Assembly (NCBI RefSeq): GCF_005144885.1
Contig: NZ_CP039690.1
Location: 3,237,001-3,301,000, forward strand
DNA from: Phreatobacter stygius
GTDB taxonomy: Bacteria > Pseudomonadota > Alphaproteobacteria > Rhizobiales > Phreatobacteraceae
Direction of reading: 5' to 3'
DNA length: 64,000 nt
The position numbers were made by a program, and so were the translations under genes. This document shows, piece after piece, positions 37,604-46,675 of the stretch. The notes below the pieces were generated by a model, which was not told where the DNA came from, made no database searches, and saw only the letters and a list, made by a program, of their open reading frames with translations. The first letter of the stretch is position 1, and each line of letters begins with the position of its first letter.

Positions 37604-38179
37604 ATGGGTAAGCTTTTTCTGCAGATCAATGTCTCGGTCGACGGTTTCATCGAGGATGAGGCCGGGCAAATGGACTGGCGCTTCGTCGATGACGAGTTCG
37701 AGGCCTTCATCAACGACACGCTGGCATCCCTCGACGCGATGGTCTTCGGGCGGCGCGCCTTCGAGCTTCTTCAGCAGTACTGGCCGACCGCCGCGGCGAA
37801 CGAAGGCATTTCGGCGCACCATGCCGCCGCGGCGGCGATGATGAACAGCCTGCCGAAATATGTCGTCTCCACCGGCCTTTCGGCGCCGAGCTGGTCGAAT
37901 GCCCATGTTCTTGCCGACCTGTCGGGCGTGGCCGGGCTCAAGCAGCGATCGACCCGCGACATCGCGCTGTTCGCCGGCGCCGGCATCGCCCGCAGCGCCA
38001 TGGCGGCCGGCCTCGTCGACGAATACCGGCTGATCGTCAATCCCGCGCTGATCGCCGGCGGCATAAGGCTCTTCGACGGCGGCTACGCGCGCGCGAACCT
38101 CGCGCTGGCCGATGTCAGGCGATTTGCCTCCGGTGCGCTGCTGCTCACCTATCGGCCTGGTGAACTACGGCTCGACTGA
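37604..38179 (+). CDS. Dihydrofolate-reductase-like (RibD C-terminal family) protein
   Basis: 191 residues. The fold pattern KLFLQINVSVDGFIEDEAG at the N-terminus and DIALFAGAGIARSAMAAGLVDEYRLIVNP near the middle is that of the RibD C-terminal/DHFR-like reductases (YwjB/YyaP group). NADPH is the likely cofactor; the substrate is unknown. The ATG at 37604 follows a GGGAGAG motif; the longer open frame upstream is Arg/Cys-rich and unlikely to be translated. Confidence 0.85.
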   Translation: MGKLFLQINVSVDGFIEDEAGQMDWRFVDDEFEAFINDTLASLDAMVFGRRAFELLQQYWPTAAANEGISAHHAAAAAMMNSLPKYVVSTGLSAPSWSNAHVLADLSGVAGLKQRSTRDIALFAGAGIARSAMAAGLVDEYRLIVNPALIAGGIRLFDGGYARANLALADVRRFASGALLLTYRPGELRLD

Positions 38180-38203
38180 CGCGGCCTGGCGCCCCCGTCC
38201 GTC

Positions 38204-38224
38204 GGCCGCCGCCAAGCGGTGGCC
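38204..38224. terminator. Hairpin between convergent genes
   Basis: GGCCGCCGC (38204-38212) and GCGGTGGCC (38216-38224) pair with one G-T mismatch around CAA, between the reductase stop at 38179 and the end of the leftward LysE gene at 38268. No T run follows. Confidence 0.4.
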
Positions 38225-38267
38225 TCGGGAGCGCACCCGGCAGGGCCGGGCTTCGGCACGGAAGGGC

Positions 38268-38906
38268 TCATGCCTGCCGGCGATCGAGCCCGAGGCTCAG
38301 GGCCAGTGCCGTCAGAACGGCGGCCATGATCCAGCGCTGCGCCTGGGCCCAGCGCGGACGGTGCGCGAACCAGAGCGCCACGCTGCCGGCCGCCAGCACG
38401 ATGGCGGCGTTGACCGCGAAGCTGACGATGATCTGGGTCGTGCCGAGCAGGACACTCTGCATCAGCACGTCGCCTCTCGCCGGATCGATGAACTGCGGCA
38501 GCAGGGACAGGTAGAGCATCGCGATCTTCGGGTTCAAGAGATTGGTCAGGAAGCCCATGGCGAACAGCCGCCCCGGCGGGTCGACGGCGAGATCGGTTCG
38601 CGGTTCCAGCACCGAGCGTGCGCCCGGCCTCACGGCATTCCAGGCGAGATAGAGGAGATAGCCGGCACCGGCCCATTTGATCGCCTCATAGGCGAGCGGA
38701 ATGGCGAACAGCAGGGCGGTTACGCCGAGTGCGGCGGCGAGCATGTAGAAGACGAAGCCCGCGATGACGCCGAACAAGGAGACGAAGCCGGCGAGCCGGC
38801 CCTGGGTGATCGACCGGCTGATCAGATAGATCATGTTCGGCCCGGGCGTCAGGACCATGGTCAGCGCCACCAGTGCGAAAGCGGCAATGTTGCTCAACGA
38901 CACCAT
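38268..38906 (-). CDS. LysE/RhtB-family exporter, copy 2
   Basis: 212-residue membrane protein with about six hydrophobic segments. The signature LTPGPNMIYLISRSITQGRLAG and the FLTNLLNPKIAMLYLSLLPQF segment place it in the RhtB group of amino-acid or homoserine-lactone exporters. The ATG at 38906 is used. It is divergent from the MocR gene at 39002, the mirror image of the pair at 20657-22744. Sequence similarity to the first LysE protein is limited to family motifs. Confidence 0.9.
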   Translation of the reverse strand: MVSLSNIAAFALVALTMVLTPGPNMIYLISRSITQGRLAGFVSLFGVIAGFVFYMLAAALGVTALLFAIPLAYEAIKWAGAGYLLYLAWNAVRPGARSVLEPRTDLAVDPPGRLFAMGFLTNLLNPKIAMLYLSLLPQFIDPARGDVLMQSVLLGTTQIIVSFAVNAAIVLAAGSVALWFAHRPRWAQAQRWIMAAVLTALALSLGLDRRQA

Positions 38907-38973
38907 GGCCAGGTCTTTCTCTCTCGCCCGTCTCCAGATTGCCGGCAGAAAATGCAACGCCTATGCTATCGGC

Positions 38974-39003
38974 GCAATATTGATATTGCCCTCGGAGCAA
39001 TAT
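38974..39003. promoter_or_regulatory. Probable MocR operator overlapping the MocR start
   Basis: GCAATAT (38974-38980) and ATATTGC (38983-38989) form a perfect inverted repeat with spacer TG. GCAATAT recurs in direct orientation at 38997-39003, 23 bases on, overlapping the MocR ATG at 39002. This placement suggests autorepression and control of the divergent LysE gene. Confidence 0.75.
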
Positions 39004-40342
39004 GGCAGACATGGACTACAAAGCGATCGCCGACGAACTTGCCGGTGAGATCGAGGCGGGGCGTCTCAGGCCCGGCGAGCGTCTGCCGCCGCAACGGGAA
39101 TTCGCCTATCGGCGCGGCATCGCCGCGTCCACCGCCGCCCGCGTCTATGCGGCGCTCATGCGCAAGGGCCTGGTGACCGGCGAAGTCGGCCGCGGCACCT
39201 ATGTCCGTTCGACCACCGCCCTCGCCGGCCCGGCTCTGTCTGAGCCGGGTGCGGCCCCGATCGATCTCGAGCTCAATTTTCCCATGCTCGCCGGGCAGGC
39301 GCCCGAACTTGCCCGGTCCCTGGCGGGATTGATGCGTCCCGACCGGTTGGCCCAGGCGCTTCGGCCGATCGGGGCGGCCGGAACGCCGGCGGCGCGCGAT
39401 CTCGCGGCTCGCTTCCTCGCACGCGGCGGCTGGAAGCCTCGGCCGGAGAGCCTCTTGTTCACCGGCAATGGACGGCAGGCCATTGCCGCCGTCCTTTCCG
39501 CGGTGGCCGCCCCCGGCACCCGGGTCGGTGTCGAGGCCTTGACCTATCCCGTGCTGATCTCGATCGCGACCCGGCTCGGCATCGAGCTCATCGCGATCGA
39601 CATGGACGGTTTCGGCATGCGGCCCGACGCGCTGGCCGCCGCCCATCGCGGCCGGCCGCTCAAGGCGATCTGCCTGCAGCCGTTCCTGCATAACCCGCTC
39701 GGCGTCAGCATGACCCTCGCGCGCCGGCAGGAGATTGCCGTGTTCCTCGAGGCACAGGGCGTCATCGCCATCGAGGATGCCATTTACGCCTTCCTGGTCG
39801 ACGATGCGCCGCTGGCGGCGCTGGCGGCGGATCATGTCGTTGTCGTCGACAGCCTGTCGAAGCGCCTGGCGCCAGGCCTGACGCTTGGTTTCATCTCCGC
39901 TCCGCCAAACCGGATGTCGGGCATCGCCAATGCCCTGCGCGCCGGTGCCTGGGGGCCGGCGGGAGTGCCCTTCGCAGCTGCCATGCAATGGATCGCCGAC
40001 GGGACGGCGGCGCGGCTTGCCACCGCCAAGCGCGCGGACGCCGGTTATCGGCAGGAGCTTGCCCGTGCAGCGCTTGCCGGTCTCTCCATGCAGGCGGACG
40101 TGCGGGCTTACCATCTTTGGCTGGAGCTGCCGGATCATTGGCGGGCGGGAGCCTATGTCGCCGCGGCCTCCAGGCTTGGCATATCCATCGTTCCGGCCAG
40201 CGCCTTCGCCGTCGACCAGGGTTTCGCGCCCAATGCCGTAAGGCTGGCGCTCGCCTCGCCCGCACCGGCGGAGCTGTCCCGGGCGCTCGTCGTCCTGGCC
40301 GAACTTGCGCTATCATCTCCAACCGAACGGGATGTCGGATAG
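39002..40342 (+). CDS. MocR-type regulator (GntR winged helix fused to an aminotransferase-like domain), copy 2
   Basis: 446 residues. The DNA-binding domain is LPPQREFAYRRGIAASTAARVY with the wing GEVGRGTYV. The PLP domain has VGVEALTYPVLISIA, VIAIEDAIYAFL with the pyridine-binding Asp, and the cofactor lysine in VVDSLSKRLAPGLTLG. It probably senses an amino compound through PLP and controls the divergent LysE gene. The start ATG lies within a repeat of the putative operator. Confidence 0.9.
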   Translation: MADMDYKAIADELAGEIEAGRLRPGERLPPQREFAYRRGIAASTAARVYAALMRKGLVTGEVGRGTYVRSTTALAGPALSEPGAAPIDLELNFPMLAGQAPELARSLAGLMRPDRLAQALRPIGAAGTPAARDLAARFLARGGWKPRPESLLFTGNGRQAIAAVLSAVAAPGTRVGVEALTYPVLISIATRLGIELIAIDMDGFGMRPDALAAAHRGRPLKAICLQPFLHNPLGVSMTLARRQEIAVFLEAQGVIAIEDAIYAFLVDDAPLAALAADHVVVVDSLSKRLAPGLTLGFISAPPNRMSGIANALRAGAWGPAGVPFAAAMQWIADGTAARLATAKRADAGYRQELARAALAGLSMQADVRAYHLWLELPDHWRAGAYVAAASRLGISIVPASAFAVDQGFAPNAVRLALASPAPAELSRALVVLAELALSSPTERDVG

Positions 40343-40425
40343 GACATCCCTGTCATGGGCCAAGGCCGTAGCCCGCCTTGGAAAACCGGGCTACCTCTCG
40401 AGGCCCGTCAGGCAAGGCTCGCATC

Positions 40426-41496
40426 ATGGCTCTCGATCGGCGCATCCAGGATCTCCTCGGCATCGAACTGCCGATCATTCAGGCTCCCATGGCCGGCGCC
40501 CAAGGCGCGGACATGGTGATCGCCGTCTCCGAGGCCGGCGGGCTGGGCTCCCTGCCTGGCGCGCTGCTGACGGTCGAGCAGATGCGCAGCGAACTCGGCA
40601 TCATCAGGCAGCGCACGGCCAAACCGATCAATGTCAATTTCTTCTGCCATGTGCCGCCGGCGCCGGACGCGGCGCGCGAGGCCGGCTGGAAGCGGCGCCT
40701 CGAGGGCTATTACCGCGAATTCGGCCTCGACCCCCTGGCACCGACACCGGCCGGCGTCCGGGCGCCGTTCGACGACGCCTTCTGCACGGTCATGGAAGAG
40801 TTCACGCCGGAGGTGGTCAGCTTTCATTTCGGCCTGCCCGCCAGGCCTTTGCTCGACCGCGTCCGCGCCACCGGCGCCAGGATCATCGCCTCGGCGACCT
40901 CGGCCGATGAGGCGCGCTGGCTCGAGGACCATGGCTGTGACGCGATCATCGCGCAGGGCTACGAGGCCGGTGGTCATCGCGGCATTTTTCTGACCGATGC
41001 GGTCGCCAACCAGGCCGGCACCATGGCGCTGGTGCCGCAGGTGGTCGACGCGGTGAAAGTGCCGGTCATCGCCGCCGGCGGCATGGCCGACGGGCGTGGC
41101 ATTGCCGCGGCCTTCGCGCTCGGCGCCTCGGCGGTGCAGATCGGCACGGCCTTTCTGTTCTGCCCGGAAGCCAGGATCACGCCCATGCACCGCAAGGCGC
41201 TGGCCGATGCCAAGGACGATTCGACCGCACTGACCAACCTGTTCACCGGCCGGCCAGCGCGCGGTATCGTCAACCGGCTGATGCGCGAGGCCGGCCCGCT
41301 TTCGGCCGAAGCGCCGGCCTTCCCGACCGCCGGCGCCGCGCTGGCGCCGCTGAAGGCCAAGGCCGAAGCTGCGGGCTCCGGCGATTTCTCGTCGCTCTGG
41401 TCGGGGCAGGCGGCAGCACTTGGCCGCGAAATGCCGGCGGGGGAACTGACCCGGCTGCTGATGGCCGAGACCGTCAAGAGGCTCGGTCAACTCTAG
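40426..41496 (+). CDS. Nitronate monooxygenase (2-nitropropane dioxygenase family)
   Basis: 356 residues, FMN-dependent TIM barrel. Visible family features: ELPIIQAPMAGAQG, EAGGLGSLPGALL, NVNFFCH, the catalytic and flavin loop QGYEAGGHRGIF, and VIAAGGMADGRGIAAAFALGASAVQIGT. It oxidises alkyl nitronates, which may be toxic intermediates. The gene stands alone downstream of MocR with an 83-base gap; a functional link to that regulator is possible but not shown. Confidence 0.9.
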   Translation: MALDRRIQDLLGIELPIIQAPMAGAQGADMVIAVSEAGGLGSLPGALLTVEQMRSELGIIRQRTAKPINVNFFCHVPPAPDAAREAGWKRRLEGYYREFGLDPLAPTPAGVRAPFDDAFCTVMEEFTPEVVSFHFGLPARPLLDRVRATGARIIASATSADEARWLEDHGCDAIIAQGYEAGGHRGIFLTDAVANQAGTMALVPQVVDAVKVPVIAAGGMADGRGIAAAFALGASAVQIGTAFLFCPEARITPMHRKALADAKDDSTALTNLFTGRPARGIVNRLMREAGPLSAEAPAFPTAGAALAPLKAKAEAAGSGDFSSLWSGQAAALGREMPAGELTRLLMAETVKRLGQL

Positions 41497-41591
41497 GCAG
41501 GATCTGATCGAGCGAACGAAGTCACCGGAATTGGTACTGGCTTACCTGCTGTGTCCTGCGCTACCTTTCCGTAAGCGGGGAGGCATGACAC

Positions 41592-42698
41592 ATGCTGATC
41601 ACCAACGTCCGGGCACACCACATCCGTATCCCCTACGAAGCCGGCGTGGCGAGCTTCAAGCAGGGCGCCTCGGCGATTGCGGCGGTCGACATAGTTCTCG
41701 TCGAGGTCTCGACTGACACCGGGCTCACCGGCTGGGGCGATGCTTGGGGCTACGTGTGTCCGCAGACGACTTCAACTGCCATTGACGAGATGATCGCGCC
41801 GCAGGCCCGAGGCCTCGAAGTTCCGGATGCCGCGGGCATTCCTGCATTCATGGATCGCATCCAGCGCAACCTGCATCTGTTCGGCCGTTATGGCATTACG
41901 ATGTTTGCGATCTCCGGCCTCGACATCGCATTGTGGGATCTCGCAGCAAGGGTGAAGGGCGAGCCCCTGCACCGCCTGATCGGCGCCTGCAGGAGAGCGC
42001 GCATTCCCGCCTATGCAAGCCTGCTTCGGATCGGCGACCCCGCGCTTGTTGCGAACGAATGCGAGGCTGCGCTGCGCCGTGGCTACCCGGCGATCAAGCT
42101 GCATGAGACGACCGTGCCTCCGGTGTTTGCGGCGCGGCAGGCCGTCGGCACCGGCATCCCGCTCATGGTCGACATGAACTGCCCGATGGATGAAGCCGCC
42201 GCGACCGCGTTCGCCCAGGCCTGTCGTGCGGCAGCGCCTTTGTTTCTCGAGGAACCGGTCTGGCCGCCGGAGGACTTTAAGGCCCTGGCCGCGGTGCGCG
42301 CGAAGGGCGGGCTCGCCATTGCGGCGGGGGAGAATGCCTGCACCGTCTATCAATTCCGCCAGATGATGACCGAGGGCGCCGTGACCTATGCGCAGCCCTC
42401 GGTCATCAAGGTCGGCGGGATCACCGAATATTTGAAAGTTGCCGCCTTGGCCGACGCAATGGGCGTGAAGCTTGCGCCGCATTCCCCTTATTTCGGGCCT
42501 GGCTTTCTGGCGACGCTGCAGCTCATGTCGCTCCGCGACGACGGCACGTTCATCGAAATATTCTACATGAACCGCGCCGCATGTCTCTGGCGTGGCCGGA
42601 TCGATATCGACGCGAAGGGCAGCATCGCCGTGCCCGAAGGGCCGGGGCTCGGCTACGAGCCGGACAATGAGATCATGGAGCGCTACCGCGTGTCGTGA
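41592..42698 (+). CDS. Enolase-superfamily protein (mandelate racemase / muconate lactonizing group) with atypical active-site residues
   Basis: 368 residues, capping domain followed by the beta/alpha barrel. The three metal ligands are Asp194 (MVDMN), Glu220 or 221 (FLEEP) and Glu247 (AAGEN). The base on the second barrel strand appears as Lys169-Leu-His171 instead of the usual KxK. The His of the His-Asp dyad is His297 (APHSPY), but its Asp partner is Ser270 (QPSVIKVGG). It is probably an acid-sugar dehydratase or racemase of unassigned specificity. Its third codon positions look slightly less GC-rich than its neighbours, a hint of recent acquisition. Confidence 0.85.
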   Translation: MLITNVRAHHIRIPYEAGVASFKQGASAIAAVDIVLVEVSTDTGLTGWGDAWGYVCPQTTSTAIDEMIAPQARGLEVPDAAGIPAFMDRIQRNLHLFGRYGITMFAISGLDIALWDLAARVKGEPLHRLIGACRRARIPAYASLLRIGDPALVANECEAALRRGYPAIKLHETTVPPVFAARQAVGTGIPLMVDMNCPMDEAAATAFAQACRAAAPLFLEEPVWPPEDFKALAAVRAKGGLAIAAGENACTVYQFRQMMTEGAVTYAQPSVIKVGGITEYLKVAALADAMGVKLAPHSPYFGPGFLATLQLMSLRDDGTFIEIFYMNRAACLWRGRIDIDAKGSIAVPEGPGLGYEPDNEIMERYRVS

Positions 42699-42823
42699 TC
42701 TCGCGCTGCCCTCCAGGCAATCTCAAGCGAGCCCGCCGGCCCCGAGCACGGTGCGTGGCGCACTGCGTCGCCAAGGCCCCGATCGCAGCGGCTCTGGCGT
42801 GTTCTGGTACGCCCAGATCGGGC

Positions 42824-43282
42824 TCACTCGTTGCCGGTGCTGCGGCTGAAGCGCTGGCGGATACGGGTCAAAAGCATGTCGCGCACCTGCCGGTAGGCAT
42901 CCATGCGCTGCTCGCGCGAGCCCTGGGTGAGGGTTGGATCGGGCGTCGGCCAATATTCTACGTCCATGTCATTGGTGCGGGTCAGGTCGAGCGCGCGGTG
43001 ATGGGCCTCGGGGGCCAGGGTTACCACCAGGTCGAAGTTCAGCCCCTCCCATTCCTCCAGCTCTTCGAGGGTTTTCGGCCGGGTTTTCTGGGTGTCGATG
43101 CCGAGTTCGTCCATCACCGCGTCGACAAAGGGGTCATGCTCGCCCTTGCGTACCCCGGCGCTCTCGACGAAGACCGTCTTGCCGAAGAAATGCTGCATGA
43201 TCGCCGCCGCCATGGGCGAGCGCACCTGGTTCATGCCGCAGGCGAACAGGACGGCCTGGGGATTGCGGCGGCGAACCGACAA
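42824..43282 (-). CDS. Low-molecular-weight protein tyrosine phosphatase / arsenate-reductase-like protein
   Basis: 152 residues. The P-loop CX5R is CGMNQVR (FACGMNQVRSPMA) and the general-acid Asp is in PTPDPT. Both tyrosine phosphatases and arsenate reductases share this fold. The lack of the extra redox cysteines of ArsC argues for a phosphatase. It is third in the hisD-UPF0262-phosphatase operon, four bases after the previous gene, an order conserved in many Rhizobiales. Confidence 0.88.
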   Translation of the reverse strand: MSVRRRNPQAVLFACGMNQVRSPMAAAIMQHFFGKTVFVESAGVRKGEHDPFVDAVMDELGIDTQKTRPKTLEELEEWEGLNFDLVVTLAPEAHHRALDLTRTNDMDVEYWPTPDPTLTQGSREQRMDAYRQVRDMLLTRIRQRFSRSTGNE

Positions 43283-43286
43283 CGGA

Positions 43287-43769
43287 TCAGCCCTTCCAGT
43301 GCAGGACCGAGATCAGCGTGAACAGGCGCCGCGCGGTGTCGAAATCGAAGTCGAGTTTGTCCTTGAGCCGCTCTTTCAGCGTCTCCGAGCCTTCGTTGTG
43401 CAGCCCGCGCCGGGCCATGTCGATGGTCTCGATATGCGAGGGCGTGGCGTGGCGAATGGCGTCGTAATAGCTGTCGCAGATCATGAAATAGTCCTTCACG
43501 ATCCGCCGGAACGGCGTCATCGACAGCACGTGGGTGACCACCTGGCTGCCGTCCTCGTGTTTGACGTCGAAGACCAGCTTGCCGTCGGCGAGCGAGACGG
43601 CCAGCGTGTAGGGGCCGCCATCGACACCGGCCGGACCGAAGGAGTTCTCCTCCAGCAGGTCATAGATGGCGATGGCGCGCTCATGCTCGATATCCGGCGA
43701 GGAGCGCCCGATCGAGGCTTCATCCAGGGTCACCGCCACCAGACGGCGCACGGGCTTCCGATCGGTCAC
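43287..43769 (-). CDS. UPF0262 family protein
   Basis: 160 residues, function unknown. The sequence [36 protein letters not shown] is diagnostic of UPF0262. The GTG at 43769 is chosen: it has AAGAGGA upstream and gives the family's usual 160 residues, whereas an upstream ATG at 43829 adds 20 unmatched residues. It lies between hisD and the phosphatase gene. Confidence 0.93.
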   Translation of the reverse strand: MTDRKPVRRLVAVTLDEASIGRSSPDIEHERAIAIYDLLEENSFGPAGVDGGPYTLAVSLADGKLVFDVKHEDGSQVVTHVLSMTPFRRIVKDYFMICDSYYDAIRHATPSHIETIDMARRGLHNEGSETLKERLKDKLDFDFDTARRLFTLISVLHWKG

Positions 43770-43854
43770 GACATTCCTCTTCAGATCCTCGCGCAGCGGC
43801 CGCTGATGTCGGCACGGGTCCGGCAACAATGGCGGGCGGGGTCGCGTCTGTCGA

Positions 43855-45150
43855 CTAGCCGAGGTTCATCCGAATGGCCACCGATCGGGCATGGGCGTCG
43901 AGACCCTCGGCCTCGCCGAGCGCGATCGCCGCCGGTCCGAGTGCCCGCAACTGCTCCGGCCCGCATTTCAACAGCGAGGTGCGCTTCATGAAATCGAGCA
44001 CGCCGAGGCCGGAGGAGAAGCGTGCCGAGCGCGCCGTCGGCAGCACATGGTTCGAGCCACCGACATAGTCGCCGATCGCCTCCGGCGTGTGGCCGCCGAG
44101 GAAGATCGCGCCGGCATTGCGGATGCGGGCCGCCAGGCCTTCGGCATCCTCGGCAATGATCTCCAGGTGCTCGGCGGCGATCCGGTCGGCCAGCGGCACG
44201 GCCTCGTCGAGGTTCGCCACCTCGATCACCGCGCCATAGTCGCGCCAGCTGGTGCCGGCGATATCGGCGCGCGGCAAGGTTACCAATTGCCGTTCGACCG
44301 CCGCGACCACCGCGTCGCCGAGCGTCGGGTCGTCGGTGATCAAAAGCGATTGTGCGGCCGTGTCATGTTCGGCCTGGGCCAGGAGGTCGGCGGCGATCCA
44401 GTCCGGATTGGCCGTCTTGTCGGCAATGACCAGCACCTCGGACGGGCCGGCGATCATGTCGATGCCGACCGTGCCGAACACCTGGCGCTTGGCTGCGGCG
44501 ACGAAGGCATTGCCCGGCCCCATGATCTTGGCGACCGGCTTGATCGTCGCGGTGCCATGGGCGAGCGCGAACACCGCCTGGGCTCCGCCGATGCGGTAGA
44601 CCTCGTCGACGCCGGCGAGGTCGGCGGCGGCCAGCACCAGGGGATTGAGCACGCCGCCGGGCGCCGGCACCACCATGACGATACGTGGACAGCCGGCGAC
44701 CTTGGCCGGAATGGCGTTCATCAGCACCGATGACGGATAGGCCGCGGTGCCGCCAGGCACATAGAGGCCAACCGCCTCGATGGCGGTCCAGCGATAACCG
44801 AGCTCGACGCCGAGTGCGTCGGTGAAGCGGTCGTCCCTGGGCCTCTGCCTGAGGTGATAGCTGTGGATCCGTTCGGCGGCGAGCTTCAGCGCTTCCAATG
44901 TCCGCGCATCGCAGGCGGCGATCGCCTGGGCGATCTCATCCGCCGAGACGCGCATGGTGGCCGGCGTCAGCGTCAGCTTGTCGAAACGGGCGGTCAGTTC
45001 GATCACCGCGTCGTCGCCGCGCGCGATCACCTCGGCGCCGATCGCCTTGACGGTCTGGCTGACCTCCTCGGAGACCTCCCGTTTCATCGCCAGCAGTTCG
45101 GCGAAGCGGGCGGCGAAATCATTTGTGCGGGTCGAAAGGCGGAGCGGCAT
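43855..45150 (-). CDS. hisD: Histidinol dehydrogenase
   Basis: 431 residues. It catalyses the last two oxidations of histidine synthesis with NAD and Zn2+. Conserved stretches include [53 protein letters not shown], the zinc-region [12 protein letters not shown] and the C-terminal [20 protein letters not shown]. The ATG at 45150 gives the normal length; the open frame extending upstream to 45675 overlaps the divergent HugZ gene and is not used. It heads a three-gene operon. Confidence 0.97.
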   Translation of the reverse strand: MPLRLSTRTNDFAARFAELLAMKREVSEEVSQTVKAIGAEVIARGDDAVIELTARFDKLTLTPATMRVSADEIAQAIAACDARTLEALKLAAERIHSYHLRQRPRDDRFTDALGVELGYRWTAIEAVGLYVPGGTAAYPSSVLMNAIPAKVAGCPRIVMVVPAPGGVLNPLVLAAADLAGVDEVYRIGGAQAVFALAHGTATIKPVAKIMGPGNAFVAAAKRQVFGTVGIDMIAGPSEVLVIADKTANPDWIAADLLAQAEHDTAAQSLLITDDPTLGDAVVAAVERQLVTLPRADIAGTSWRDYGAVIEVANLDEAVPLADRIAAEHLEIIAEDAEGLAARIRNAGAIFLGGHTPEAIGDYVGGSNHVLPTARSARFSSGLGVLDFMKRTSLLKCGPEQLRALGPAAIALGEAEGLDAHARSVAIRMNLG

Positions 45151-45283
45151 GGCAAGATCCTCGAGGCCTGGAGCCATGCGGGAGCCGCCGCCGGGCGTCA
45201 AGTCCGCCCGCCGGCCCGCCCGTGCTGGAGGCTTGCCTGCAAGGCCCGGGGTCGGCATGGTCCGCCGCGCGAGGAGAACAGTC

Positions 45284-46075
45284 ATGGACATCAAGACCCA
45301 GCCTGGCGCCATGCCCGGCAACATCCCGGAAAACGCGCCGCAGCCGGCCGATTTCAAACCGGTCGAATGGGCCAGGGATCTCCTGCGATCGGTTCGCACT
45401 GCGGCACTCGGCACGCTCGACCGCAATACCGGCCATCCCGTCACGACGCTGGTGACGGTGGCGACCGATTTCGACGGCGCGCCGCTGATCATGATCTCCA
45501 ACTTGTCGAGCCACACCGCCAATCTGAAGGCCGATCCGCGCGCTTCCCTCTTGCTCGCGCGCACCGGCAAGGGCGACCCCTTGGCGCATCCGCGCCTGAC
45601 CGTGCTCGGCCGGTTCGACCGCATCGAGGATGAGGCGCTGCGGGCGCGCGCCAAGGCGCGCTTCGTCGCGCGCAATCCGAAATCGGCGCTTTATGCCGAT
45701 TTTCCGGATTTCAGCCTGTGGCGCCTGGATGTCGCCGCCGGCCACCTCAATGGCGGCTTCGCCCGTGCCGCCGACTTGCCCGGCCGCGACCTGATCATCG
45801 ATGTCGGTGATGCCGAAGGCCTGATCGCTTCCGAAGCCGGCGCCATCGCCCATATGAACGAGGACCATGCCGACGCGGTGTCGGTCTATGCGACAGTGCT
45901 GGCAGGCGAACAGCCGGGCCCGTGGCGGATGACCGGCGCCGATCCCGAAGGTTTCGACCTCGCGGCGAACGACCGCACGGCGCGGGTGCTGTTTCCGCAT
46001 CGGGTGACATCAGGCGAGAGCCTGCACAAGACGCTGGTCCAGATGGTGCGCGAGGCCAGAGGCAGGGCCGGCTGA
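45284..46075 (+). CDS. HugZ-type haem-utilisation / pyridoxamine-phosphate-oxidase-like protein
   Basis: 263 residues. An N-terminal split-barrel FMN-binding-like domain (LRSVRTAALGTLDRNTGHPVT, NLKADPRASLLLA) is followed by a C-terminal DUF2470 domain (AIAHMNEDHADAVSVYATVLAG) with the conserved His. HugZ members bind and degrade haem, others are flavin reductase-like; no haem-uptake genes are nearby. GAGGAG precedes the ATG. Divergent from hisD. Confidence 0.88.
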   Translation: MDIKTQPGAMPGNIPENAPQPADFKPVEWARDLLRSVRTAALGTLDRNTGHPVTTLVTVATDFDGAPLIMISNLSSHTANLKADPRASLLLARTGKGDPLAHPRLTVLGRFDRIEDEALRARAKARFVARNPKSALYADFPDFSLWRLDVAAGHLNGGFARAADLPGRDLIIDVGDAEGLIASEAGAIAHMNEDHADAVSVYATVLAGEQPGPWRMTGADPEGFDLAANDRTARVLFPHRVTSGESLHKTLVQMVREARGRAG

Positions 46076-46139
46076 GGCCCGCCGGAAGGGCCCGGTTCAG
46101 GCCGCGTGCCCGCGACCGGTCGTGGGCGACGATGCGGCG

Positions 46140-46565
46140 CTACGTCTTGCCGGCCGGGGCAGGGTGTCCGCCGCAACTCGGCAGTTCCGGATCGACGAAG
46201 CCCCAGCTGGGCGCCGATGCCGTCCAGATCGTGCTCTGTGGCCGGCTCAGCTCGGGATCATCGAGCGCGCCGGCCCTGACCACCATGAAGTCGGGCAGGC
46301 TCAGGTCTTCGCTGAACAGGGGCGTCCCACATTTCGGGCAGAAGCGGCGACGCATCGCAGCCCCGCTATCGGCGGTGCTGTAATATTCACGGACCTCGCC
46401 GGTGGTCGTGAAGGTTTCGGTTCTGAAGATCGCGCCGACCGACGCGTTGCCGGACGACAGGTATTGGCAATCCCTGCACCAGCAGGCGCGCGCGACAAGC
46501 GGCGGCTCGTCGAACTGGAACTGGACCGCCCCGCAGAAGCATCGGCCGGTGATACGTTTCGCCAT
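46140..46565 (-). CDS. GFA (glutathione-dependent formaldehyde-activating) family protein
   Basis: 141 residues. Zinc-binding cysteines occur as GRCFCGAV, CWCRDCQYLS and RRFCPKCGTPLF, the two-site pattern of the GFA/CENP-V fold. Several GFA proteins do not act on formaldehyde, so the substrate is open. The ATG at 46565 starts MAKRITGRCFCG; the longer ATG at 46583 is less likely. Confidence 0.9.
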   Translation of the reverse strand: MAKRITGRCFCGAVQFQFDEPPLVARACWCRDCQYLSSGNASVGAIFRTETFTTTGEVREYYSTADSGAAMRRRFCPKCGTPLFSEDLSLPDFMVVRAGALDDPELSRPQSTIWTASAPSWGFVDPELPSCGGHPAPAGKT

Positions 46566-46675
46566 TCTGAATGCCCTTCTCAAGTTGGCATGGGTCGAGC
46601 CAAGCCGGTGCCGTCCGGACTGGCAACCGGCTTTCGCTGCGATGCCGCGGCGATCGGCCCGAGCGGATCCGTTCG

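Noticed and set aside
34969-37719. 916-codon open frame on the minus strand
   Set aside because: It lies antisense to argE and obgE, both with clear conserved domains, and its translation is Arg/Gly/Asp/Ala-rich without motifs. It is a by-product of high GC.
45151-45675. N-terminal extension of hisD
   Set aside because: The frame stays open upstream, but it overlaps the divergent HugZ-type gene and its promoter, and the conserved protein starts at 45150.
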